Numbered from the stretch's first letter, positions 33,020 to 44,335 are shown. The stretch is DNA of 64,000 nucleotides from Micropterix aruncella (GCA_944548615.1 OX155980.1:4956893-5020892), one strand, 5' to 3'. The notes: generated by a model from the letters alone, not told the origin. Numbers and translations are program-made.

Positions 33020-34537
33020 TGTAACGGCCCTTAAGTACCGTCACATGCAATCAACAAATGCATTGATTTCCAGTGAAACACACTGACACAAATTCAGCTA
33101 TTTCGCTACCTCGTGCAGCGATGAATCAGCACGATGAAACAATTTTTTTTTTTAATATTACTTTGTTGAGTGGGGCTTTTCTAAGGTCTTTATGAGCCTT
33201 GTAACTGCGACCATTGCTGATCTATTGTGCTCGCCACCTACTATAGTTCTGCGTTAAGCCTCGTGTCATTTAAGAACCGCAGCAGGCTTTTGGCGCCAGA
33301 TTGTTTTACCTCCTTAGGTTGGAGGTAGTGACCACCCAAGTGGGTGTATCTTTTAGGCATCAGCGGGCCACACTCGCACATGAGGTGCTGGGGAGTTTCC
33401 TCTGCCCCTTGGCAGAACCTGCACATTTATGTGTCTTTGAGCTTGAGGTTGAACATGTGTTTGTTCAGGCCACAATGCCCCGTGAGCGCCCTTACCAGTA
33501 TACGTAGATTGTTCCTATTTAGCGATAGGGCCTCACGGGCCGTCTTACGGTCGTAAGGCTTAATAAGCGCTTTGGAATGATTCAACCCTGGCGTGTTGTT
33601 CCAGTGGTTGACGGATTGTTCTAAACACATTTGTTTGAGCATTAGGTTTGCAAGGCTTTTTGGTACGCCACAGCAAGGTTCAGGGCCGTATAACGTTCCC
33701 TTTGCTCCCGTCCTAGCAAGTTCGTCGGCTTTTTCATTTCCCTCGATTCCTGCATGGCCGGGAACCCATCTTAGAATTACCCTGTTCTTTTCACCCAGGG
33801 AATTCAGTAGTGATATGCAGTTTTGCACTAGCTTTGAATTAATGGTATTCGAGGCTAGTGCCATAAGAGCTGCTTTGCTATCCGAGTGGATATAGATACG
33901 GTGGTTGGCGTAGTCCTTTTGGAGGTTGATATCCGCACATTTAATAATGGCGTAAACCTCCGCTTGGAATATGGAGGCGTATTTTCCCAAGTTTACACTT
34001 CTTTTGAAGTTTGGTCGCTCTCCATATATACCACAGCCTGAAACAATACGATGAAACAGACGATAAACAATACTTTTACTCGGAATATTTCGGATTGCAT
34101 TATCCGGCGAAAACGCAACCAAAGTATCATTCCTCGAGTGTTCACCTCCCCCAAGGTTGCTACGGCATACTCGGTACCCCTCTCACGAGGTCGCTTAACG
34201 AGTCCGGCTCCTTGGTTTCCTTTCCCGGCCTTTTCCGATCGAGAAGCGTCAGTCTGTATCCTACAGACTCGAGCAGTGCCCAGTACGAGAACTAGGAGCA
34301 CAAGTAATATCCGTAACCATACATCCTCGTAAATTCATTCATTCCGCAAGTCACTTCATCCGCGTCAATATTACCTATTCGGGAAGCGTTACGACTGACA
34401 ATATCGAACTCTCAATCAATTCAATAAATACCTTCTGATTCACTCAAAATCGCCTTTTAATTCGGAGATAACCCGCAAGTTGACACCACTACCTCACACC
34501 GAATAATTTGGAGCCTAGTGAGTGGTGGTCCCTCACA
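33020..34537. mobile_element. Solo LTR (about 600 bp) interrupted by a LINE
   Basis: Begins TGTAACGGCCC and ends CCCTCACA (TG...CA), flanked by AGGT at 33016-33019 and 34538-34541. The copy-D sequence is uninterrupted once it is removed. Without the LINE and its duplication the LTR is 601 bp and has an AATAAA near 34424. The TGTAACGGCC start suggests BEL/Pao or Gypsy. No internal retrotransposon sequence remains, as expected after LTR-LTR recombination. Confidence 0.75.
33142..34047 (-). pseudogene. 5'-truncated LINE: RNase H and zinc-knuckle end
   Basis: A minus-strand LINE whose A-tail (T-run 33143-33153) abuts the duplication ACGATGAAACA at 33131-33141; the same 11 bp follow its truncated 5' end at 34048-34058. 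It encodes a ribonuclease H domain (FQAEVYAI with Glu, HSDSKAAL with Asp, WVPGHAGIEGNEKADELAR with the last Asp); the first acidic residue is lost by truncation. After one in-frame stop (33427-33429) comes CRFCQGAEETPQHLMCECG, a Cys/His knuckle. A C-terminal RNase H plus knuckle is typical of I-group and related LINEs. Confidence 0.85.
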
Positions 34538-35179
34538 AGGTAAACAGCGGGCAGCCTCGCCCCCTAACTACCAGTTTTGGAAGGATATCTCCCTCTGGAA
34601 TTAACCCTCAGGAAACCTCCGTCCTCCCGACTGGTCACAAATTCGAAGTCACTTGCGAGACCTCTACTATCCGTACGTTCAGCGGTGATTCGGTTTGAAT
34701 TTATCGCGGACCAAATGCATCTTTTGCCCAGCTCTGAATTCAGGACCAGGTAGCCTAATGGTCATTTCAAGAGAGGGTGACGACAGGTCAACATCCACCC
34801 CCGCTGTTTAGGAGACAGTATATTTCCATAGTCTCCAGACTCCTTCGGCAATTAGCCAGAGTGCACGAATGATTGTCATCGCCGAACGGTGCGCAAACCG
34901 TCCAGTAGCGCCAGGATGCAATCCCACCAGGAGAAACCGGTCCACGAGCCATGAGGCCTGAGACACGAGAGTCTTATTCGGGGTAGCCTTTCCGTACGTG
35001 GAGGCGTCTGAATAGGAGCTGAATCGTGAGTTAAGCCGATCCGAGAACAAAATGGGTCTTATGGCCCAAGCACCACGAAACCTGTGGGACAATGTGTATT
35101 AATCGTATTACGATTTTTTGTAGCCCTTAGATAGTTACTCTCTGTATACTTTGCTAAAGCTACAATTTCTACGGAGGTA

Positions 35180-35620
35180 AGCATGTCTGACAAGTATCAC
35201 ACAGCGTTTTAGACTCGTTTGTATGAAGCAGACCGTCTGTTCGTTTTCTTACCGAGTGCAGCATGACCGGTCAGGTGCGCACTTCCGGTCCGCAGTGCAC
35301 GCACGCGGTTACCGCTGCGATAATTTCCCGCGCGGAGTCGGGCGCCGCCCGTAAAACTCAACTCCAGAAATAAAATGTCGTCCGGCGTTGACGTTTTAAC
35401 GCGCTTGCCAAGACTAATCACTCGGGGCCTGATCTTTGTTATGACTTTAATGATGACGCTTTAGTTTTTTTAACGCCCTCCAGGCTTGACTCGCACATTA
35501 GCATAAGGATAAAACTGTCGCAGAAGCAAAACCGTTTAAATGTTTCGTTGTGTCGCTGTTTATGCGCTAAGAAAGCACTGCAATCGATTTACGTTTGTCC
35601 TATTTATAACTGATGCTAGT
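35180..35620. other. GC-rich low-copy island
   Basis: Contains CAGGTG (E-box), the palindrome GCGGTTACCGC, GACTAATCACTC (Otx-like TAATC), TTTAATGATGACG and TCCTATTTATAA. Not repeated in the window. Candidate regulatory DNA. Confidence 0.45.
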
Positions 35621-35769
35621 TCTTTAAATATTCCGGATTATTTATAATAAATTAAGCAGTGACATAAAAACCAGCCCCAATTGTCATTTGTTTAAAAGCA
35701 AAATAAATAAATGGCTGTTGCAAGAAGAGCGTTTATCTATCCATGCCATGATCGATATAGTAGAATAAG

Positions 35770-36130
35770 TTGAAGTTGACTTAACATATATTGTGTTTAT
35801 ATGTATGTATGTGTGTATATGTATGTGTATTCTAATGTATTTATTATTCCCTATATAATATTGTAATTTTAATTTAAAAAATATTATTATAGGTATATAT
35901 TTATTATTAGTAGATATATTTTTTAATTATTATTATTCTTTTTGTGTTTGGTTGGTTCATCGACCCTCGTTTTAATTGTAAAAATATAAATTGCTTGCCC
36001 TGGAACGGGTATATCCCAGTTGGGCAGCACTAGCCAGTGAATGAAGGAGGAAAGTTTTTGCCATTTGTTTTAATATAATACTTATTGTAAATGGTTAATT
36101 TGATAATTCCAATAAAAAAAAAATATATGA
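35770..36130. repeat. AT-rich repeat, probable LINE 3' UTR
   Basis: Shares a patch around GGAACGGGTATATCCCAGTT with 18190-18300 and ends in an A-run near 36112. The LINE body is not recognisable. Confidence 0.4.
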
Positions 36131-36260
36131 AAACAATACTTTATAAAAAAAACCCTAATGCTCAAAATTGAATTTAATTACGGTGTTTGGCAGCAAGATT
36201 ACAATTAACATTTATTCCATGCTTTTAAAAAATGAGACATGTAAATATATTAAAAGGAAT

Positions 36261-36671
36261 AAAAAACACGACTGCCGTCACAAAAAAATAACTATGGTAT
36301 TTATATCTATTTTAAGCAGTTTTTTAAAGAAATAGTTGTGTATTATGTATTTATCCATAAATATACATACATATTTTCGGAATATAGTCAATCAGGCCTT
36401 TCATTTGACACTAAACATATTTATTTTAATTTATTGACATTTGAAGATTTGGACTTTAGACAATTATTTAATTGATATTTGGATAGTATCATAAGACACC
36501 CACATAAGGTACCCAATGATACTCAAGATGATAAAACGATTCTAACAATACTACATACTTCTAAATCAGTTTGAGCCTTTAAAGCTAATGGTGGAATAAA
36601 GAAACGGAAAACACACATAGATGAACCCTGAACACATAACATTCCTTTTTTGTTGGGCAGTCGTGTAAAAA
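36261..36671. mobile_element. MITE, ACACGACTGCC family, copy 2 (inverted)
   Basis: Ends AAAAAACACGACTGCC and GGGCAGTCGTGTAAAAA. The interior matches copy 1 on the opposite strand (for example AATCAGGCCTTTCATTTGAC). Confidence 0.8.
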
Positions 36672-36726
36672 TAAGAGTAAGCTGAAACAAAACAACCAAA
36701 ATTAACCCTAAAATGCGACCGTAATA

Positions 36727-36870
36727 TAGAATCAAAGACTATCGCGGGCCTTTCACATTATAAACTAGACCAAAACATATTTTACCTTTTGAAGTTTGCA
36801 GAATCTGACATATCGGCTGTTGTCTGAAAAACAGCCGTTGCCCAGAGTAAGTGCGCTGTCACTTGTTCAG
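36727..36870. repeat. Fold-back element fragment
   Basis: Left part GAATCAAAGACTATCGCGGG and a diverged arm; resembles the left half of 25063-25266. Confidence 0.55.
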
Positions 36871-36879
36871 CTGTTTTGC

Positions 36880-37195
36880 AAATACATATTTTTTTAATAT
36901 TTTTCAAATAAGCTAGTATGTAGGGATCCCTACTCTGGTTATAGTCAAAATGAATTGGGTGGTATTATATCACCCGTGGTATTATAGCAACCTTATGTGG
37001 TATTTTTTTTATATCGACTGTTATTTTTAAATTGTTAAACAATTAGTATTTTAATTTATAATAAAGATTTAAAATGTTTTTAAAATATTTGGAGCTTCTA
37101 AAATACCGCAGATAGTGAAAATATAAAAACGAATGGTCCGTTATAAAATAGTCAAATTGAAAATACATACCTATTACAAATATAAAAGTACATCA
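36880..37195. other. Unassigned AT-rich sequence
   Basis: No gene or repeat family recognised. Confidence 0.3.
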
Positions 37196-37199
37196 ATAA

Positions 37200-37560
37200 A
37201 AATGGCGCAATAGAAATAGTAAATATAATTCTTTATATTATAATCCATCTTCGATATCAATGGTTGGATTTAGTAATGTAAATAGTTCAAATTGTAAATT
37301 TAAAAAATAAGAAAGGATAGTAATTATGATAAATAATTATGGAAGATTAGGAAATTCAATGCTCTCAAAGTCCTTAGCAGAAAAAAACATTGGGTTCTTA
37401 ATAAGCATATCCTCGACTTTTTTCTTAAATTGAACGTCTCCAAGACCCCTGACGCACAATAGAATCGTGTTATAAAAAGGTATTGTACTGAGGAAACCAT
37501 TTCTAACCTTACTTAGTCGCCCTTAAAGCGTCCCCCATAAAACGTCACTTTTGACATTTT
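37200..37560 (-). pseudogene. CR1-like LINE 3' fragment
   Basis: On the minus strand, RNGFLSTIPFYNTILLCV, then LGDVQFKKKVEDMLIKNPMF and an AT-rich tail. Resembles a LINE C-terminus and the fragment at 24.6 kb. Confidence 0.5.
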
Positions 37561-37907
37561 CCTATTTTCATGGAATCCGTTTAATATATGATAAATTTTG
37601 TAAAATAAAGAATTACGATTTTATTGTAATAGTCAATATAATTAATAAAATAATAATGATTATATACCTAATTTAATAGTCACTATACTCGCTCAAATGA
37701 GTGTTTCAAATTTGCTGCTATCTTGTTTTGTCAAGCGCAGATTGTGTGCATATAATTAATTCAGTGTTTGTAAATGCACTCAGCTAAGTTACACGAGCAG
37801 TCGAGCGTAATTACATTATTAATATGTGAATTATTATTATATGCAGAATAACCATTAAACGCAAATTCTAATGGAAAATATTAATATGTAGATCAGTCTA
37901 AAAAAAT

Positions 37908-38105
37908 TGGTTTCGAAGGCTATCGCTGTTGTTTGGCGTTATAAAAAAGATAATAAACTGCAGTTTGTAGCAGTTTTGGCGATGCTGCAACCGCTGTTGG
38001 TCAGGGTAGACTGCTGACCGCAAACCGGTAGACTAGTCTACCCTGGACAAATGCGATTGAGACATCACTAGAAGACTTTGAAACGATTCAAATTTACCGA
38101 CCAGT
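37908..38105. repeat. Fold-back element, decayed copy
   Basis: Keeps GAAGGCTATCGCTGTTGTTTG at left and the central CAGGGTAGACTG...AGTCTACCCTGGACAA hairpin of the family. Confidence 0.6.
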
Positions 38106-38116
38106 AAAGCCACGTA

Positions 38117-38457
38117 CGCGCCATAGTCTAACGCCTTATGGCGGGGCACTAGAAAGGTAACGCAGTGGGCCACCTCGCCCCCTGACTACCAGTTTTGGCA
38201 GGATATCTCCGTCTGGAATTAACCTTCTGGATACTTCTGTCCTCCTGACTGGTTACGGGACCGAAGTCGCTTGCGCAGCCTCTACCTGTTGTATTACAGC
38301 GGTAATTCAATTTGAATTTATCGCGGATCTGGGCGTCATTTGCCCGTCATACCACTCGGGATCGAGTGGCCCATAGATCGTTTCAAGAGTGGCACGACAA
38401 CAGGTCAACATCCACCCCCGCTACTTAGGAGACAGTATATTTCCATAGTCTTCATAA
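38117..38457 (+). mobile_element. Core element fragment (second subfamily)
   Basis: Internal part of the core family, closest to copies C and D (for example CCTCTACCTGTTGTATTACA). Truncated at both ends. It shows the uninterrupted state at the site of the 84-bp insert in copy C. Confidence 0.75.
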
Positions 38458-38461
38458 GCGT

Positions 38462-40437
38462 CGGGCTGGCAAGAATGCCAAAAAGATTCAGTACCCAGAT
38501 CTACCATCAACGTCCGCTCCAGTACTCCACAGTGAACAGTTTCCTGTGCCTTCTCGTCCAAAGCTGAATGAACAACAACTGTTGTCAGAAATATCTAGTA
38601 ATAGCGAAGGCAGCGAATTCTTGGTCGAATCGGCGTCTGTTGAACCACATCTCATTTATTCAAAAGAGTTTAACGACTTAGTAAGAGATTTGAACCTCTC
38701 TAAAATGAAAGCAGAGGCTCCCGGCTAAAACAGTGTAATTTGCTCAGAAAGGATGTTAAAGTAAGAGATTAAAGAAGCGCCATGAAATATTTTTTTTGGC
38801 TGTTTTACGAAGAAAGACGGTTTTTGTTTGTGCAATTATGTGAGATGTTTATTTGATGCAATCGAAATCCCTTTTATCTCTTCTGAATAGCGTATTTTAA
38901 TCGACAGCTACACAAAAAGCTTAAAACCAGTTCTCCCTCATAATAGAAATAAATGTCCATCTCTTTCTCTGGCTCATTCTGTAATGCTCAAAGTAAATTA
39001 CGAAAGCGTTAAAATGTTGCTTCAAACACTAAAGTATGAAGAGTAATCCTGGCCAGTGATAGGGGATTTCTAGATGGTTTTTTTTCTGGCGGGAATGCAG
39101 GCGGATACAGTAAATATCCATGCTATCTTTGCTTATGGGATAGTAGAGCCGACGCACTTTACTACCAGCAGCATTCATGGTCCAAACGAACCGAGTTTCA
39201 GATAGAAAAACATAATGTCAATGATACACAGATTGTGGAGCCCGTCCCATCACAACTCAAGACCATGCTCGAGGAACTCCACGCCGCATCAGCGAGAGTG
39301 GGTCTCAAGATGAACTTTCAAAAAACAAATATCCTGAACCCAGACCCAGTTCAGATCACCGTTGAGAGCGAGACACTCAAAGTCGTCGACCACTATATTT
39401 TTCTTATCCACAAACTTAAACTGGGCAAAGACAACCAACCAAGACAGAAGTTGTCAGACGCGTGGGATTGACTTGGACGGCCTTCGGAAACCTTGCGTAC
39501 ATCCTGAGAGACCCAGCGATGCCCATCAATCTAAAGCGAAAAGTTTACAAGACATGCGTACTACCAGTAGCAACCTACGGCATTGAAACAAAGCCTCTAA
39601 CGCAGAGCAGTGACAGCCGCCTCAGAATATGCCAAAGGGCAATGGAGATTGCAATGCTAAACATCAGTCTCCGCAACAGAGTGCGCAATGAAGAGACACG
39701 AAGGCGCACGGGGGTGATAAACGTCATGAAACGTATCACCAGACTGAAGTGAGGCTGGGCAGGTCACGTCGCAAGGCAGGATGATGCGAGGTGGCCGAAG
39801 AGGCTTGTCCAGTGGAGACCAAGAACCACAAAGCGAGGCTTAGAGAGACCACAACTACGATGGCTGGACGACATCAGAAAAGCAGCAAGAACCAACTGGC
39901 TGAGGGCAGCAGCTGACAAACAGACATGGAACAAGAAGGAAGAGGCCTACGACCAGGAGTGGACCAAACCAGGCTGAGGAAGAAGAGAAGAAGATAAGGA
40001 TTTGATGCCTTCGTTGAAGGTCATGGTTTGATGCCTTCGTTGCATATAAAATTAGATCACATGGAGCAATTCGTAAAGACTCTTCGTCGAGACTCTGAAG
40101 GGTTCCAATATTTAAGGACATTTTTTTCTAAACTGTCAGAGGCTAAAATTAAAGCGGGCATTTTTGTCGGTCCACAAATAAAGATAATAATGGCTAGTGA
40201 AGAATTCACCCAGTTACTTTAATTCCCACAATTATTTCTAATATGCTTGATTACTTCAAACTCATGAGTTCCAGAATGTCTCTCAAAGTACACATGCTAC
40301 ATGCTCATTTAAATCGTTTTAAAGATAATGTAGGGGCATATTCGGAAGAGCAGGGGAAGCGCTTTCACCAAAATGTGATGAACTCTGAACAACTCTACCA
40401 AGGTCAATATCATGAGAACATGATAGGTGACTACATT
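38462..40437 (+). pseudogene. Broken copy of a repeated arthropod protein, split by a LINE
   Basis: Plus-strand pieces in order: a Ser/Glu-rich start (38546-38728, ending KEFNDLVRDLNLSKMKAEAPG), FGCFTKKDGFCLCNYV and RILIDSYTKSLKPVLPHN (38.8-38.95 kb), GGYSKYPCYLCLWDSRADAL (39.1 kb), then after a LINE insertion LMPSLHIKLDHMEQFVKTL and KIKAGIFVGPQIK (40.0-40.2 kb) and SRMSLKVHMLHAHLNRF with GKRFHQNV (40.25-40.44 kb). From memory this order matches a large family of near-identical uncharacterised arthropod proteins, with a Cys pair and conserved His residues, that behaves like a repeated element; I do not know its biochemical role. Stops and frameshifts are numerous. AATAAA follows at about 40551. 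Confidence 0.6.
39232..39995 (+). pseudogene. LINE (RTE-like) 3' fragment
   Basis: Plus strand: ASARVGLKMNFQKTNIL, then CVLPVATYGIETKPLTQ and RICQRAMEIAMLNISLRNRV, then GWAGHVARQDD and QLRWLDDIRKAARTNWLRAA, ending near WTKPG. This is the C-terminal part of an RTE/BovB-like LINE, 5'-truncated, with one frameshift near 39465 and a stop near 39750. It sits inside the repeated-protein pseudogene; the tail is a GAAGAA-rich stretch. Confidence 0.8.
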
Positions 40438-40599
40438 TGAGCGCTGATACGAGGAAGTTCGTACTTGTACAGCAGAAGTTCCAAAAATATTCATTTTTAA
40501 AGCTTTTTTTATTTGTTTTTAATATCTGAAGATTTTTTTTTGTTATTTGTAAATAAAAGTGATGTACATATATAAATTAACGTTCGTTTCCTTTGATAT

Positions 40600-41107
40600 A
40601 TAATTAAAATAAATAAAAAAAGAGATTTTACTAAAAATTTGAAATTTTGTTCTAGTAGCTACCAAAGCAAACTTTATAAGATAAAAATATTTTTTCTCAC
40701 ATTAGCTAGGCATAAGAAATCAAAATCAGACATAGAACCTTTGTCCCCCGTATTTCATATAAAAAACTATTAATCGCTTGTACAGCTTTTTGTCATGAAC
40801 AGCTTTTTGTAATTTTTTGTGTTTTAAAATATATCTTTGGTACAAAATAATTAATATTGTTTATAATCTCAATGTAAAATTTCATTTCCATTTGTTTCTG
40901 TTCTTATTTTTTTTCTATAATATTAAATCACTGCTAAAAAATGTACATATAAATAAGGTATAATAACGGAGATATGTAATGTACACATTATAGATAGATA
41001 GTGTTAACATATAATTAGTCATAGTTTTATTGTTATATTTTGTATTTGTTATGTATAAACGTTGTTTGTTAACCAAATAAAATAAAATAAATAAAATAAA
41101 ATAAAAT
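40600..41107 (+). repeat. Probable LINE 3' UTR with (AAATA)n tail
   Basis: AT-rich sequence ending in AAATA repeats at about 41076-41106, a tail form seen in insect LINEs. No protein is recognisable. Confidence 0.45.
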
Positions 41108-41219
41108 ACGCAGACTCAAAATTCGTGTTGACCCGTGTACTTTTTGTTTTAAACCAGTCTTGTCCTGACGGCTGCTTTTACCATATTGTCTGGTAATTTC
41201 ATTTCAGTATCATTGTACT

Positions 41220-41790
41220 TACAGTGTGCAACCGGTCTTTTTGGCTCGGAAATTCAATGCATACACGGTGTGCAGTCTGTCTCGAATGGTTTAACTAGCT
41301 TATTTTGACGTCCACTCGATTGAGCTAAGGGGGCATAAGCAAATTATAAACTGACGTTAGGTATATTACGAGATAGGAAACTGCTCGAAAGTAGTCAGTA
41401 AAGTCCGCTTTTAGACCGACGTGATCGGAATTTTGATGAACTTTTCGTCATCACCCGAGGGCGCTTTTTCCCCGAGGCGGCGATTATATCCCGCCGAATT
41501 ATCTCGATCATCTATACAACTTTCAACGGAGCTTCTCAATTCGCCGATCGAATTGCAACATAAACAACGGAGCCACCCACCCTCCCAGCAAACAGTATAC
41601 TCCCAATAAGTATCTCGCTGCTCCCAAAGTTATCGCCCGCTCGCCCGATCGCCTGTTTCGCATAAATTGACAAAAGTATTCGCCGCACCGCGGCTGACGG
41701 ACTACCCACGCTCGCGGCTTCGGAATCAGGGCCGCCAACTTGTTGGGGAGATGGGGAGGGGAGCTTGAATACAACACCCCAATCCCCCGA
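41220..41790. other. GC-rich low-copy island
   Basis: About 550 bp with many CpGs, GATCGG/CCGATC words, AATTATCTCGATCATC, an AAATTATAAAC word and TGTTTCGCATAAATTGACAA. No TE match in the window; short open frames only. Candidate regulatory DNA. Confidence 0.45.
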
Positions 41791-42135
41791 TTTGACACTC
41801 AAAACTCTAAAATATTACAAAACGCGAAATGGTAGGTTCTACGAAACAGGAGAATAGATTCGGTCCCTTTTCGAATGAGAGTTATCTTATAGAGTATATT
41901 GGACTGGGACGCCTGTGGAAAGGACTTAAGTAACTATTAATAGTTTTGTTTTTAATTTTGACTAAATTCAATATTTTTAAAAACACTTTATTAAGATAAT
42001 TTTGGAAATAGAATTCAGATATCTATTAATTTGAAATACTTTTGACTATTTCAAACAAATTCTTATGTTTTAATTCCATCTGAAATCTATTTTCTAAATA
42101 TTATTTCATGTTTATCTAAAAATTTTAATTACAAA

Positions 42136-42668
42136 TAGAGTTGTCAACTACAACGGGCGAACCCGTCACCTCAGGAAGTTTAAACGATTAGTCGTTCAAT
42201 CTCCCGTGAAGTAAACTTGGATAAAACAGTCCACCGTCAAGCTCCGCCACAGGCCAACGCCTTATCCGCGAGATAAGCAGGTATTTTACCCAGCGGGCTT
42301 ACACTCACGCCCTTACTTCTAATTGCGACCATATTACTCCGGTCTCTCGATTGGTTAGGAGTTTGAGGTCGCCTGCGCGGTCCTCTCCCTTACGAAGCGG
42401 TGAAACGGTGTATACCGAATCTATCGCCGACCACGGCATCCTTTGCCCGGCTGTTCACCCAGGATCGGGTAGCCGATGGTCGTTTCAAGAGTAGTCGCCG
42501 TAAGGTCCGCAACCACCCCCGCTCTATAGGAAACAGTACTGCTTCCAGACTCTCCCGACTATTAGAGTGCACAATCGATTGGCTTACGCCGCACGGTGCG
42601 CAGACCGTCCAGGAGCGCCAGAAGGTTGATTCCTAGAGGAAACTAACCCTAAGGCCAGAGTACTTTTA
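42136..42668 (+). mobile_element. Core element, right-truncated
   Basis: First subfamily; begins TAGAGTTGTCAACTACAAC with an intact hairpin and is lost after AAGGCCAGAGTAC. No duplication can be read. Confidence 0.78.
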
Positions 42669-42900
42669 AGTACGATAGGACCTCGCTTATCCAAGGTAAT
42701 GTGGACCGAGGCTTTTTCGCATAATCGAAAACTCGGATAACAAGGAACCTGACTTAAATCGGCGAAGGGGGGAGGGGGAGATATACGGAAAACTTCAAAA
42801 TGGATGAAAACGTAGTCAATGAAGCAAAAGAATACATCTATTAAATATTTAAATGTAGTCAGTTATAAAAAATGGCCTGGCTGTATAAGTACTGTATAGG

Positions 42901-43172
42901 CATAGTATACCAGACAGTAGCTTCTCTTAGAACAAAATTGAAATCGAAGCGAATACATCACGAGTTGTAAGGACCCGGGTATCGCCGCCAGATTTCCCGC
43001 TACTCGGCCCCCACGCAGGTATCCAGACGTTCGAAAAGGTCGCCAGCCTTTGCCTGCGCGTAATGCTAACTAAGGGCGTTCGTCGGGACGTAGCCCTCTG
43101 CCCACATTCCTCGCACTCTCTTCCTGCAAAGCTCTGTAGCTCGAGAGTAAATCTACTGGTTGGTATAGTTTG
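42901..43172. mobile_element. Outer element, empty 272-bp copy
   Basis: Ends CATAGTATACC and GGTATAGTTTG, flanked by GTATAGG at 42894-42900 and 43173-43179, an exact 7-bp duplication. It carries no core insertion. The interior CAGTAGCTTCTCTTAGAACA matches the 60.8-kb copy in inverted orientation. Confidence 0.85.
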
Positions 43173-43379
43173 GTATAGGCGTGTTTAGAAGCCATCGATA
43201 CTGCGCCGTCATACTGCCGTACCGCGAACGCCGCCATACTGAACATAAGAGAAGATTAATCAATATTTGGAATTATGAGTACCATTTGCATGTAGCGTTT
43301 CGAAGTAAAATCTTAGCTGCCAAAACGTAGTAAGGGCTAGAGCAATTTAATACCTTGTATAATCATTGTTACTACATAC

Positions 43380-43720
43380 ATTGGCGGCTTGGACTTCGAG
43401 CCAATGATTTGCCGAACGATTCATTCCAAATATCTTGCCACTTCTCCCTCGCGTAGTAAAGGCTGTCTGTCGCGTCGCGGCGTCTTCTAGTCTTAGCTTG
43501 TTACGATTCTGCGATGCGTGTGAAAGCCGTCAGCTGCCAGCTAAGTTACTTCAACCAAAACCACAACATTCGAAAGTTTCCTTGCTGTGGAAGCTCCCTT
43601 CTCCTTCCCCTCCTCTGTTCTTCTCGCTCACTCTCCCCTCCTTGACAGTAGCCGCCGCGCATTGCGGTACCCGGGATGCTGACGTACGTGAAACTGGCGG
43701 CACAAATGAATTCAAAGTCC
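43380..43720. other. GC-rich low-copy island
   Basis: CpG-containing, with pyrimidine-rich tracts and AGCCGTCAGCTGCCAGC. Includes an open frame of 135 codons (43435-43842) of low-complexity, leader-like composition that I do not recognise. Confidence 0.35.
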
Positions 43721-43949
43721 TTCATTTCCTCTCATCTCATTTTTTTAAATTATTTTATTTTATTTGTTATGATGTTGCGAATATATATATTCAGCGCACC
43801 AATCGACAGTGTTGCAGGGAGACAGTAAGTTCGACCGCATGACAGGACAACATAAGTTGCCATGGCAACCAGATAACAATGGAAAAAAGAAAGGAACATC
43901 AAAGAAGAAAATAAAAGAAAACACACATACATTTAGAACTCGCAACGTT

Positions 43950-44335
43950 TAAAGCTGGGTATCCATTAGGTTCGGGCATCAACTCTGCTCCGCGCATCTG
44001 CAACTCGCGCGCTCGTGGAGCGTGCAACGTTGCACGCTCCGCGGCGAGAGCTCCACTCGGTGGCGGTAAATGCTGCGAACACAAAGAGAGGGCAGCGTGT
44101 TCGTGGACACGAGCAAAGTGAGACGTTGGTAGGTACTTCTCGCGCATCACGTTCGGCGTTTAGTAAACGCAAATCCATCGCTATGGAGTAGGCCGAAGAG
44201 AAAGACGTAACTCTAATCGAGGAGATGAGATGAGAAATTTAAAAATAAATTTGAGATGAGAAATTTAAAAATAAATTCTGGCGACAACATGTTCGCTCAA
44301 CGTTTGAGCCTAATGGATATCCACCTTAACATATT
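43950..44335. mobile_element. Terminal-repeat element, TATCCATTAGG ends
   Basis: The left end AAGCTGGGTATCCATTAGG and right end (inverted) AAGGTGGATATCCATTAGG match over 17 of 19 bases. TTAA occurs at both junctions but cannot be separated from the repeat. Inside are a perfect 24-bp palindrome (44017-44040) and a 26-bp tandem duplication (44225-44278). Non-coding. Confidence 0.65.

Larger units (their letters stand above)
32849..35083 (+). mobile_element. Core element copy D, split by a solo LTR
   Basis: Flanked by GTGGGACA at 32841-32848 and 35084-35091 (exact, 8 bp). After removing the LTR and one AGGT, the sequence rejoins as GGCACCGGTAAAGGTAAACA, in register with copy C. Second subfamily. 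The hairpin near the left end is damaged (ACAGCAAACCCGT). Confidence 0.85.
32342..35153. mobile_element. Outer element holding a four-layer TE nest
   Basis: The left end CACAGTATACCGAG (32342) and right end CTCTGTATACTTTG (to 35153) are the terminal repeats of the outer family. The flanks are CTGAAAC (32335-32341) and CTAAAGC (35154-35160), a 7-bp duplication with two transitions. Inside, in order, are a core element (32849-35083), a solo LTR (33020-34537) and a LINE fragment (33142-34047), each with its own duplication. Confidence 0.8.

Noticed and set aside
33993..34332. Open frames of 90-100 codons on both strands in the LTR
   Set aside because: They overlap the solo LTR on both strands and have no recognisable domain.
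42680..42780. Possible pogo-like end (GGACCTCGCTTATCC)
   Set aside because: Resembles pogo-type termini, but no matching second end or TA pair could be found.
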